Part shown: piece after piece, positions 9,069 through 16,276 of the stretch
How the letters are laid out: every line of letters begins with the position of its first letter
Position numbering within the stretch: the first letter of the stretch is position 1
NCBI GenBank assembly: GCA_009691245.1
Contig: SHUM01000001.1
Span: 124,001 to 188,000 of the forward strand
From: Acidobacteriota bacterium
GTDB lineage: Bacteria > Acidobacteriota > Terriglobia > 2-12-FULL-54-10
Direction of reading: 5' to 3'
DNA length: 64,000 bases
The notes under the pieces: model-generated
What the model was told of the DNA's origin: nothing
The model's input: the letters and a program-made list of their open reading frames with translations, nothing else
The model's database searches: none
Program-made: the position numbers and the translations under genes

Positions 9069-10121
9069 CTAAATGCAGACTTGCTTCCTTCGGTCTGCCA
9101 ACCGCAAGGTAGAAGCCCCCCCCACGTCTTCTAGGACTTGTGTGTCTCGCGGCGCCAGCTGGAGAGCTGTCTCGATATAAACACCGCCGAGTTCCGCATT
9201 GCCGGTCAAAGCTTCCGCGAATGCTAGAGCAGTGTAGGATTCACTCGATGGTGGCTGACCGGTGGCAGCCTTTCTGTATTCGCTAATTGCATTGTCAAAC
9301 TCGCCGCGCTTTTGGAGCACACCGGCGATCCTCATGTGGGCTAGAGCGGAAATTGGCGAGATTTCAGATGCCTTTCGATACAATGCGATGGCTTCATCCA
9401 ATTTCCCCTGGCTTTCGAGTAAGTACCCCAAGCTCAGCCGTTCATACACAGCAGTAGTAGGATTTAGCTCGATGCTGGTTTTAAGGTCCGTCATGGCGAG
9501 ATTCCGTTTACCAGCCACTCTACGCGAACCCCCTCGAATTTCATACAGCCAAGCGTTTCTGGGGTCTAGCACGATTGCACGCCTGAATACATCTTCTGCG
9601 GCATCGTATTGTCCGAGTTTTGTAAGGTAGATACCTCTATAGCCCAATGCCGTGATATTCGTTGGGTCTAGCCGCAGCACTTGGTCGATTGCTCGGCCAG
9701 CCTCAATTACACTGCTACGTTCTACCTCGTCGTTGGCAAGCGAGAGAGTCCCCAATTCGGCACCTCTCTTTCCCTCCAGCTTATCCCAGGCATCGTGAAG
9801 TAAATCCGACACTGTAATAAGTACCTGTTTTTTTTCCCGTTGCCGCGCCGCGCGTAAGTCCCACAACGAGATGGCACCAAGAGTTATTCCAACTATGAGC
9901 CCGCTAACAGCGGCCCAGTTCGCTACCTCCTTTCGACGCATTAATGTCAATAGCCAAGTCCCAGTCTTAGGAACGCGCGCGGGCGTTAGGTTATTTATGA
10001 GGCTGCGACTAGCCTTCCCTTCCACGTGAGGGACGACTTCGTCTATGTCGGCAATGAGGCGTTTTCCCGGGGAGGTGCGTCGCACCTTCTTACGTGACCC
10101 CGTCTGTCGTTTTCTATTCAC
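9069..10121 (-). CDS. Membrane-anchored TPR protein, N-terminal part (truncated by frameshift)
   Basis: The frame is 350 codons long. A basic N-terminus leads into one transmembrane segment (W-A-A-V-S-G-L-I-V-G-I-T-L-G-A-I-S-L), followed by at least five tetratricopeptide repeats. Typical units are A-L-G-Y-R-G-I-Y-L-T-K-L-G-Q-Y-D-A-A and L-S-L-G-Y-L-L-E-S-Q-G-K-L-D-E-A. TPR proteins are protein-protein scaffolds; no specific partner can be named. The frame breaks at a G8 run (9116-9123) and then reads 14 unrelated residues to a stop. The start codon overlaps the end of brnA by 8 nt, so it may be read from the same transcript. By eye the region is more AT-rich than its neighbours. Confidence 0.72.
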   Translation of the reverse strand: MNRKRQTGSRKKVRRTSPGKRLIADIDEVVPHVEGKASRSLINNLTPARVPKTGTWLLTLMRRKEVANWAAVSGLIVGITLGAISLWDLRAARQREKKQVLITVSDLLHDAWDKLEGKRGAELGTLSLANDEVERSSVIEAGRAIDQVLRLDPTNITALGYRGIYLTKLGQYDAAEDVFRRAIVLDPRNAWLYEIRGGSRRVAGKRNLAMTDLKTSIELNPTTAVYERLSLGYLLESQGKLDEAIALYRKASEISPISALAHMRIAGVLQKRGEFDNAISEYRKAATGQPPSSESYTALAFAEALTGNAELGGVYIETALQLAPRDTQVLEDVGGASTLRLADRRKQVCI

Positions 10122-10482
10122 TGGCCGTCCTTGTCACTTTTCTCACATTAGAAAACCGGGGACGGGACGTAACCCCTGAGACCGTCCCTACCGGCGGGTG
10201 CTGGGTTTGGGCCTGCATGTAAGAGCGCAAAATGGCGTTGATGCGCGTCTGGTAGCCCTTGCCGTTCTTTTTTAGCCATTTCACCACATCATGGTCCAGG
10301 CGGATGGTCAGGCGGTCTTTCGGCTCCGGCATCACCAGCTTGGCGGTCTTCCAGAACGATTTGTCCAGTTTGGGAATATCGGAATAGTCTATGTCTCCAT
10401 CGCGCATATTGCGCAGGCGTTTGAAGTCACTCTGACCTTTTGCCAGTGGCTTCGAGGTGGTCTTGATAATCCTGTCTTTCAT
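10114..10482 (-). CDS. brnA: BrnA-type antitoxin
   Basis: The product is about 122 residues. The core D-R-L-T-I-R-L-D-H-D-V-V-K-W-L-K-K-N-G-K, then Y-Q-T-R-I-N-A-I-L-R-S-Y-M, is the ribbon-helix-helix DNA-binding signature of BrnA. BrnA neutralises the BrnT ribonuclease and represses its own operon. ATG 10482 is chosen because AGGAGA lies about 9 nt upstream and because it overlaps the end of the brnT remnant, as usual in brnTA; the frame itself is open to 10524. The C-terminal tail after residue 95 is longer than the core family. The partner toxin appears broken, leaving this as an orphan antitoxin. Confidence 0.85.
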   Translation of the reverse strand: MKDRIIKTTSKPLAKGQSDFKRLRNMRDGDIDYSDIPKLDKSFWKTAKLVMPEPKDRLTIRLDHDVVKWLKKNGKGYQTRINAILRSYMQAQTQHPPVGTVSGVTSRPRFSNVRKVTRTASE

Positions 10483-10714
10483 CGCGATTCGCTCTCCTTG
10501 CCGAAATAATTCGTCGCCGTTCACCGCGCATCACATAGACGACCACGATTTCAATGCCGCCATGAGACCGACAGCGAGTATGCGGTCTTCACCGCGACGG
10601 CTGTCAACTTTCTCGAATACCGGCCCCCCGGAAAATCCGCCTGACATCCCGAAAATCAATCTGATGCTTTGCGAGGTTTGCCTTCCTTTTGTTTTCGTCC
10701 CACTCGAAAAGCAT
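10427..10714 (-). pseudogene. brnT: BrnT toxin, frameshifted remnant
   Basis: The start is perfect for BrnT: ATG 10714, then L-F-E-W-D-E-N-K-R-K-A-N-L-A-K-H-Q-I-D-F. The frame then hits a stop after 36 codons. Removing one G from the G6 run near 10623-10628 restores K-V-D-S-R-R-G-E-D-R-I-L-A-V-G. A second single-base shift around 10550 restores V-V-V-Y-V-M-R-G-E-R-R-R-I-I-S-A-R-R-A-N, the conserved BrnT end. The corrected frame ends at 10427, inside brnA. Intact BrnT is a RelE-fold ribonuclease of about 90 residues; here two frame breaks make it inactive unless the assembly has errors. Confidence 0.8.
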
Positions 10715-10746
10715 CCACGTCCCTTGACAGCATGTTCTCAGCAGGT

Positions 10747-10783
10747 ATGTACAATTTGTACATCTAATTGCGCAGATTGTCAA
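10747..10783 (-). promoter_or_regulatory. brnTA promoter with overlapping palindromic operator
   Basis: On the minus strand TTGACA (10778-10783) and TACAAA (10755-10760) are spaced by exactly 17 nt, a strong sigma-70 type promoter. A 17-nt perfect palindrome ATGTACAATTTGTACAT (10747-10763) covers the -10 box. Its position fits autorepression by the ribbon-helix-helix antitoxin BrnA encoded downstream. Binding is inferred, not shown. Confidence 0.75.
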
Positions 10784-10847
10784 GGCTAGCCGAAAAAACA
10801 AAGGGGGCGGGAAGTGCGGGGAATGGGGAGTAGGTAAAAGGGAGTGG

Positions 10848-11012
10848 GGTTCGATCCGAGCCGCGACAGTTATGGAGTGGCCACCATCTTCGTAAACACC
10901 ACCGCGCTTGACGTAAACAAACGCTTAAGAACTGAGATTTTCGGACATCCTCGCATCAGGGTGTCCATCTAATCGGTGGGCGCTCCATAACTGTCGCGGC
11001 TCGGATCGAACC
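10848..11012. repeat. Dispersed palindrome, long-spacer copy with 30-bp perfect inverted ends
   Basis: Arms 10848-10877 and 10983-11012 are perfect 30-nt inverted copies containing the GAGCCGCGAC core. They enclose about 105 bp with no open frame. With looser matching the arms extend about 13 nt inward. The architecture resembles a MITE. The remainder of the 10802-11422 gap holds no gene that I can support. Confidence 0.85.
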
Positions 11013-11336
11013 GCCTACTCCCTATTGCCCACTCCGTTTCCCCCGTTCGCGCTTGCTTTTCTCCGCTATCACCCATAGAATATACAATTCGGAGTTGTCC
11101 GCTCCCGTTGGCTGACTGGTCTGTGCAGACCGGCCCGCGATGTTGGACTAGCGCGGGCGGGGCAGGCGCCGTTGGCGATTCCTCTTCTGACTGATACTTG
11201 GAAGATACGAGGCAGATTCGGCAGGGATTTTGCGGCCTGTGGCGGGCCTGTCGGAATTGCTATCTGCGCGGGTTTTCGCGGGCCGCGCGGCGGCGATAGC
11301 GCTGGACTGTGGGAAAGCAGGTCCCTCGCTGCGCTC

Positions 11337-11411
11337 GGGATGACGACCGTATAAGGTGGGATGACCACCGTAAAAAGTGGGATGACGACGGTGTAAGGCA
11401 GGTTGACGGCG
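11337..11411. repeat. Tandem 21-bp repeat upstream of prs
   Basis: Three back-to-back 21-nt units start at 11337, 11358 and 11379, each beginning GGGATGAC followed by a [GC]AC[CG]GT core and an A-rich end. A fourth, partial unit (AGGTTGACGGCG) runs to 11411. The array ends 12 bp before the prs start codon. The 21-bp period equals two helical turns, so the units face the same side of the DNA. Confidence 0.85.
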
Positions 11412-11422
11412 TTCTGTTAAAT

Positions 11423-12385
11423 ATGGACCGAGAGCGCATCAAGATATTCTTCGGCAACTCCAACCCGGCGCTGGCGCGGGAGATTTGTCATGTGCTGCAA
11501 CTGCCCGAGGGGCAGTGCAAGATTTCGCGCTTCTCCGACGGCGAGGTGCGCGTCCAGATTGACGAGAACGTGCGCGGCATGGATGTCTTCGTGGTGCAGC
11601 CCACCTGCCAGCCGGTGAATCGCAGCTTGATGGAGCTGCTGTTGATGATTGATGCGCTGAAGCGCGCGTCGGCGCGGCGCATCACGGCGGTGGTGCCCTA
11701 TTACGGTTACTCGCGGCAGGATCGCAAGGACCGTCCGCGCGTGCCCATCTCGGCGAAGCTGGTGGCCGATTTGCTGGAGGCCGCCGGCGCGCATCGCGTG
11801 CTGACCATGGACTTGCACGCGCCGCAGATTCAGGGCTATTTTAATTTGCCGGTGGATAATCTGCTGGCAGTGCCGGTGCTGGTCGAGTATTTTCGCAAGC
11901 TGAACCTGCCCGACCTGACCGTGGTTTCGCCCGACGCGGGTGGCGTGGAGCGGGCGCGGTTTTTGGCCAAGAACATGCGCGCAGCGCTGGCCATTGTCGA
12001 TAAGCGGCGCCCGGACGCCAACGTCAGCGAAGTGATGAACGTGATCGGCGATGTGGAAGGCCGCACCGCGCTGGTGGTGGACGACATGATCGACACGGCC
12101 GGAACGCTGGTGAAGACTTCCCAGGCGATTCTGGACCACGGGGCCAAGGCGGTCTATGCGTGCTGCACGCATGCGGTGCTGAGCGGACCGGCGGTGGAGC
12201 GCATTGTGGGATCGCAATTGACGCAGGTGGTGGTTACCAACACCATCCCGCTGAGCGAAGAGGCCGAGGCCTGCGGACGGATTGTGATGTTGAGCGTGGG
12301 GCCGTTGCTGGCGCGCGCGGTGCAGTCGATTCACGAGGAGACCTCGGTGAGCGACCTGTTCCTGCAAGTGAATAATGGAAGTTAG
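11423..12385 (+). CDS. prs: Ribose-phosphate pyrophosphokinase
   Basis: The product is 320 residues. It makes PRPP from ribose 5-phosphate and ATP for nucleotide, His and Trp synthesis. Landmarks are [10 protein letters not shown] near the N-terminus, [11 protein letters not shown] (ATP loop), [11 protein letters not shown] (metal site), [11 protein letters not shown] and the PRPP loop [11 protein letters not shown]. Length fits the class I bacterial enzyme. ATG 11423 begins [11 protein letters not shown]; the frame is open to 11309, but that extension is encoded by repeat DNA. The gene heads a likely prs-rplY-pth-rpsF-rpsR-rplI transcription unit. Confidence 0.96.
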   Translation: MDRERIKIFFGNSNPALAREICHVLQLPEGQCKISRFSDGEVRVQIDENVRGMDVFVVQPTCQPVNRSLMELLLMIDALKRASARRITAVVPYYGYSRQDRKDRPRVPISAKLVADLLEAAGAHRVLTMDLHAPQIQGYFNLPVDNLLAVPVLVEYFRKLNLPDLTVVSPDAGGVERARFLAKNMRAALAIVDKRRPDANVSEVMNVIGDVEGRTALVVDDMIDTAGTLVKTSQAILDHGAKAVYACCTHAVLSGPAVERIVGSQLTQVVVTNTIPLSEEAEACGRIVMLSVGPLLARAVQSIHEETSVSDLFLQVNNGS

Positions 12386-12437
12386 CGGTGCCCAGTAAAC
12401 GCCGCGAGAATTTTGAGACAGAACGAGAAGGTGGTTC

Positions 12438-13166
12438 ATGGAACGCGTAACGATTGAAGCAGAGATCAGAACTACAGGCACCTATGACGATGTGCGCAAA
12501 GTGCGCAAGGCGGGCAAAGTTGCCGGAGTCCTTTATGGCGGCAAGGGCGGCAGCGTAGCGGTACAAGTGGTGTCGCGCTCGCTGGTGCCGGTGCTGGGAG
12601 TTCAGCGCAAGCACAACCGATTATTCCAATTGACCGTGAAGGGCGGCGAAAGCACGCTGGCCATGGTGGTGGAGGAGCAGTGGCATCCGCTGAAGTCCAC
12701 GCTGACCCACATTGATTTCAAGCGCGTGAGCATGGATCAGAAAATCCACGTTCCGCTCTCCGTGTTGCACACCGGGCTGCCGGAAGGCGTGAAGTTGCAG
12801 GGCGGCGTGTTTGAAGTGGTCATGCACGAGGTCAACATCGAGTGCCTGCCCGCCGATCTGCCCGATGAGCTGACAGTGGACGTTACCTCGCTCGGCCTGA
12901 ATCAGGCTCTGCGCATCGCCGATATTCAGAAACTGGTGGGCGATAAAGTAAAGCTGCTGCACGACGCGCACGCCGTGGTCTTCCACATTGTTTCGCCGCG
13001 CGCTGAAGAGGTTGCCGCGGTGGTGGCTCCCGTGGAGGGCGCTGTCGAGCCGGAAGTCCTCAAGAAGGGCAAGGGTGAGGCGGAGGGTGCGGAAGGTGGC
13101 GACGCCAAGGCTAAGGGCGGAGACGCCAAGGCTGGAGACGCCAAGAAGGATACGAAGAAGAAATAG
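12438..13166 (+). CDS. rplY: 50S ribosomal protein L25, Ctc form
   Basis: The product is 242 residues. The N-terminal L25 domain binds 5S rRNA (M-E-R-V-T-I-E-A-E-I-R, R-K-A-G-K-V-A-G-V-L-Y-G-G). It is followed by the Ctc/TL5 C-terminal beta domain (V-P-L-S-V-L-H-T-G-L-P-E-G-V-K and C-L-P-A-D-L-P-D-E-L-T-V-D-V). The last ~40 residues are a low-complexity Lys/Ala/Gly/Asp tail with repeated G-D-A-K-A units, common in GC-rich phyla. The gene is placed between prs and pth as in many bacteria. The ribosome-binding site is the GAAGG shortly before the ATG. Confidence 0.94.
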   Translation: MERVTIEAEIRTTGTYDDVRKVRKAGKVAGVLYGGKGGSVAVQVVSRSLVPVLGVQRKHNRLFQLTVKGGESTLAMVVEEQWHPLKSTLTHIDFKRVSMDQKIHVPLSVLHTGLPEGVKLQGGVFEVVMHEVNIECLPADLPDELTVDVTSLGLNQALRIADIQKLVGDKVKLLHDAHAVVFHIVSPRAEEVAAVVAPVEGAVEPEVLKKGKGEAEGAEGGDAKAKGGDAKAGDAKKDTKKK

Positions 13167-13280
13167 TGCCGTAAGGCTCTGGGTGCTGCTGAATATTGTT
13201 CCCCGATTTTTATTGAGGCGCCCCGTGCTGGCGAAATTCAGGAGTTCTGAAGTCCGGTGCGGCGTTAGGGGAAACTGGCC

Positions 13281-13862
13281 GTGAAACTTGTGGTTGGGCT
13301 GGGCAATCCCGGTGCGGAGTACCGGCACTCGCCGCATAACATGGGCTTCGCGGTAGTCGAGCAGATGGCCCGTCGGCTGGGCGTCGAGTTGAGTCGCCAC
13401 CGTGCTCACGCGATGTGTGGCTCGGCGTCGATCGGCGAAATAAAAGTTTGGCTGATCGAGCCGCATACTTTCATGAACCTGAGCGGCAAGTCCGTACGTC
13501 AGTGGTTTGAGATTGAAGAGTGCGGGCCGGGGGATTTGATCGTCATTCACGACGAGTTGGACCTGCCTTGGGGCCGTTTGCAGATTCGGCTGCAGGGCGG
13601 CTCGGCGGGACACAATGGAATCGAGTCGATTATCGACTCCATCGGCACGAAAGAGTTTGTCAGGTTGCGAGTGGGAGTGGGCAGCGACTATCGGCTTGGC
13701 GACCCTGTAGAGTACCTGCTGAAACCGGTATCGCTGGCGCGGCGCAAGGAAGTGGAAGTGATCGCCGACCGGGCTGCCGAGGCCGTGGAAGAGATGATTC
13801 GCGAGGGCGTGGCCACGGCCATGAATCGCGTGAACCGCCGAACCGAGGCAGAGGAAGCATAG
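13281..13862 (+). CDS. pth: Peptidyl-tRNA hydrolase
   Basis: The product is 193 residues and cleaves peptidyl-tRNAs released from stalled ribosomes. Family motifs are V-G-L-G-N-P-G-A-E-Y-R-H-S-P-H-N-M-G-F (with the catalytic His), P-H-T-F-M-N-L-S-G-K-S-V, V-I-H-D-E-L-D-L-P-W-G and G-G-S-A-G-H-N-G-I-E-S-I. All expected active-site residues are present. The start is GTG 13281, shown by the conserved K-L-V-V-G-L-G-N-P beginning right after it. It lies 115 bp after rplY and 84 bp before rpsF, probably in the same operon. Confidence 0.95.
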   Translation: MKLVVGLGNPGAEYRHSPHNMGFAVVEQMARRLGVELSRHRAHAMCGSASIGEIKVWLIEPHTFMNLSGKSVRQWFEIEECGPGDLIVIHDELDLPWGRLQIRLQGGSAGHNGIESIIDSIGTKEFVRLRVGVGSDYRLGDPVEYLLKPVSLARRKEVEVIADRAAEAVEEMIREGVATAMNRVNRRTEAEEA

Positions 13863-13946
13863 GAAGCAAACGAGGCAGAGGATTCCATCGCTAGCTGCCG
13901 AGCGGGAAATTTGATCGAGCAACGAGAGTTGAGAAGGAACCTGAAC

Positions 13947-14405
13947 ATGAGAACTTATGAAGTGATCTTCATCATCCGCCCGGATATGGTCGAGGAGGAT
14001 GCGGACAAGCTGGTCGCGCTGATGGAAGCCGTGGTGACGAATGGCGGGGGCAAGGTGCGCAAGACGGATCGCATGGGCCGCCGTCGTCTGGCTTACATGG
14101 TGGGCCGGTTCCGCGAAGGCATCTATGTGCTGCTGGACATCGAGTGCGACGCCGCGACCATTATGGAACTGGAGCGCCGGTTGAAAGTGACCGAGCCGGT
14201 GATCAAGTATCAGTCGGTGCGCACGGATGAAGAGATGAAGCGCGCGGCCAAGCTGGCCGCAATTCGCGCCAAGCGTCCGCCCTCGCGCCGTTCGCGCGCC
14301 GCCGCGCCGCATGCTGCTCCGGCTGCTGCTGCGCCATCCGCGCCACAGGCCCCGCCGCCTCCAGCCGCTCCGCCTGCGCCCGCTGCTCCGGTCGCCGGCG
14401 CGTAA
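13947..14405 (+). CDS. rpsF: 30S ribosomal protein S6 with Ala/Pro tail
   Basis: The product is 152 residues. The core M-R-T-Y-E-V-I-F-I-I-R-P-D to about residue 110 is standard S6 and binds S18 on the 30S platform. The last ~40 residues (after R-S-R-A-A-A-P-H-A-A-P) form an Ala/Pro-rich disordered tail not found in E. coli S6 in this form. ATG 13947 has AAGGAAC upstream and gives the conserved N-terminus; an in-frame upstream start at 13911 is not used. It is followed by rpsR and rplI. Confidence 0.95.
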   Translation: MRTYEVIFIIRPDMVEEDADKLVALMEAVVTNGGGKVRKTDRMGRRRLAYMVGRFREGIYVLLDIECDAATIMELERRLKVTEPVIKYQSVRTDEEMKRAAKLAAIRAKRPPSRRSRAAAPHAAPAAAAPSAPQAPPPPAAPPAPAAPVAGA

Positions 14406-14515
14406 GTTGGGCATGAAGTAAGGATGCAGAAGAAGTTTTGAGGCAGATGAAAGCGCCTCGACCAGAGATTTGAAATTTAACTGATTGGTATTGCCAATAG
14501 GAACTGGAGTTAGCT

Positions 14516-14872
14516 ATGGGATCGCAACCAACATCACCACGACCGTCAGGACCCGGCGGGGGTTACGGTGGACCACGCCCCGGTGGCAGCGGACCTCGTC
14601 CAGGCGGGGGGAGCGGCGGACCGCGCCCCGGCGGCCGGCCCGGTGGTGGCCGCGGATTCTCGCGCCGCCGCAAAGTCTGCAAGTTCTGCGTCGAGCGCAT
14701 CGACTATATTGATTACAAGGACGCGCGCATGCTCGGACAGTTTGTCCCCGAGCGCGGCAAGATTCTGCCCATGCGCACCTCGGGCGTCTGCGCGCCGCAC
14801 CAGCGCCGCCTGATGCGCGCAATCAAGCAGGCCCGCAACATCGCGCTGCTGCCGTTCACCACTGAGGCCTAA
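14516..14872 (+). CDS. rpsR: 30S ribosomal protein S18 with Gly/Pro/Arg-rich N-terminal extension
   Basis: The product is 118 residues. The C-terminal ~70 residues are canonical S18: [20 protein letters not shown], then [19 protein letters not shown]. The first ~45 residues are a low-complexity extension of Gly, Pro, Arg and Ser. The start at ATG 14516 is supported by GGAG about 8 nt upstream. S18 and S6 form a heterodimer on the ribosome, and in this organism both partners carry long flexible additions. Confidence 0.95.
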   Translation: MGSQPTSPRPSGPGGGYGGPRPGGSGPRPGGGSGGPRPGGRPGGGRGFSRRRKVCKFCVERIDYIDYKDARMLGQFVPERGKILPMRTSGVCAPHQRRLMRAIKQARNIALLPFTTEA

Positions 14873-15101
14873 AGGCAGGGAGTGGGGAACCGCGATTCCG
14901 AATGCCGAATTCCGGATGGAGCATTCTCCCTTCGTTCGCTTCAGTAGTGTGAGGGCGCGGATTCTGCGCATGGATAATGAAAAAGTTCGAGTGGCGATGC
15001 CGGAAAAACTGCAAGGCTCGCATTGGAAAACAAACTAAGGGAGTAAGCGGTTTAACCAACCCCTATTCCCTAACACCTAATCCCTGGTTTTGAGGTTTGC
15101 T

Positions 15102-15563
15102 ATGGCGAAGATTATGGAATTGATTTTGCGCGAGGAAGTGGCCCATCTCGGCGGGCGCGGCGACATCGTTAGCGTGAAGGCCGGCTACGGCCGCAATTTT
15201 CTGCTGCCGCGCAAGATGGCGGTGCCGCTTACCGAAGGCAACAAGAAAGTAGTGGCGCAACAGAAGATCGCCGGACTGAAGCGCGACGCCAAGGACAAGG
15301 CCGAGATGGAGGCGCTGGCCGCCATTCTGGGCCAGGTCTCGCTGTCGTTCACGCGCAAGGCAGGCGAGGCCGGCGTGCTGTTTGGCTCGGTAACTTCCAT
15401 CGACATCGCCGAGGCCCTGAACCAGAAGGGGTACAAGCTGGATCGCCGCAAGATCCATCTGGAAGAGCCGATCAAGCAGCTCGGCGATTTCCAGGTCCCG
15501 GTGAAACTGCACAAGGAAGTAACCGTGCAGATTGCCGTGATCGTGGCTGGAGAAGCCGCCTAG
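15102..15563 (+). CDS. rplI: 50S ribosomal protein L9
   Basis: The product is 153 residues. The N-terminal rRNA-binding domain reads M-E-L-I-L-R-E-E-V-A-H-L-G-G-R-G-D-I-V-S-V, then G-Y-G-R-N-F-L-L-P-R-K-M-A. It is joined by a long charged helix to a C-terminal domain with G-V-L-F-G-S-V-T. ATG 15102 is preferred because GAGG lies 7-10 nt upstream; the frame also has an ATG at 15090. A 229-bp spacer separates it from rpsR. A strong terminator follows at 15616. Confidence 0.95.
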   Translation: MAKIMELILREEVAHLGGRGDIVSVKAGYGRNFLLPRKMAVPLTEGNKKVVAQQKIAGLKRDAKDKAEMEALAAILGQVSLSFTRKAGEAGVLFGSVTSIDIAEALNQKGYKLDRRKIHLEEPIKQLGDFQVPVKLHKEVTVQIAVIVAGEAA

Positions 15564-15615
15564 GCCCTGCCGTTGATCCATCGGCTCCGCCGTTTAACGA
15601 ATTCAGTCGCAAATT

Positions 15616-15656
15616 AAATCCTGCGCCACGTCTTACGATGCGGCGCAGGATTTTTT
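15616..15656 (+). terminator. Intrinsic terminator after rplI
   Basis: A 12-bp perfect stem AAATCCTGCGCC / GGCGCAGGATTT with a 14-nt loop runs into T6. It lies 53 bp after the rplI stop and closes the ribosomal protein operon. Confidence 0.93.
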
Positions 15657-16043
15657 ATTGCGACTCGGTTATGCCACGGCGGAAAATCGTGCCGTGTCTG
15701 CTAATCCACTTCTGCAAATCTACTGGTGAATAGTGATGCTGCCCTTGCTCAGCGGCGTCGCCAGCGTAAACCTTCCCGTGTATGGGCAGGAGCCGGCACC
15801 GAGCCGCGCGCGGCAGCAAGCGGACCCACTGGCGCAGGCACGATGGTCGGTTTCACGAGCAACAAATATGGCACACGCGTGTGAGTTCCAGGACCGTGCT
15901 GGACCGACAACCGTGTCCGCTCGCTGACGCGCGCGGCTCTGTGACGCGCAACACCGTAGCGCGACTAAAGCCGTGCAACTAAAGCCGCACAACCGGGTGT
16001 GCCTGCTTGCGCACTCCTCTACCGCGCTTTTTTGCACGCGACC
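15657..16043. other. Intergenic region between rplI terminator and tRNA-Val promoter
   Basis: About 390 bp with no supportable gene. Open frames on both strands are short and of ordinary GC-rich noise type, without ribosome sites. The tRNA-Val promoter begins right after it. Confidence 0.5.
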
Positions 16044-16072
16044 TTGGCATTCGCCGCGCGCTTCGCTAAAAT
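16044..16072 (+). promoter_or_regulatory. Promoter of tRNA-Val
   Basis: TTGGCA (16044-16049) and TAAAAT (16067-16072) are spaced by exactly 17 nt. The expected transcription start is about 14 nt before the tRNA 5' end. Confidence 0.75.
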
Positions 16073-16092
16073 GATTTGATGGCTGATTTTTC

Positions 16093-16168
16093 GGGCGATT
16101 AACTCAGTTGGTAGAGTGCCACCTTCACACGGTGGAAGTCACAGGTTCGAGTCCTGTATCGCCCACCA
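16093..16168 (+). tRNA. tRNA-Val (anticodon CAC)
   Basis: A complete cloverleaf is present. The acceptor stem GGGCGAT/ATCGCCC is perfect. The D-arm is ACTC...GAGT, the anticodon stem CCACC/GGTGG encloses the loop TTCACAC (anticodon CAC), and the T-arm ACAGG/CCTGT has the loop TTCGAGT. The 3' CCA is encoded in the gene. It decodes GUG valine codons. Confidence 0.97.
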
Positions 16169-16276
16169 TGATCGTCGCGCGGGCTGGAGGCGACGGCAAC
16201 ATGGGGATATCGAAACCAGGTAGTTGATCGGCAGTTGATTGGTAGTTGATCGCCGGGCAGGGAGCCGCACAGGATC

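Noticed and set aside
11337-11411. CRISPR array
   Set aside because: The 21-bp units are directly adjacent with no spacers and no cas genes are nearby.
12621-14414. 597-codon minus-strand frame across rplY, pth and rpsF
   Set aside because: It spans three well-supported genes on the other strand and encodes no recognisable protein.
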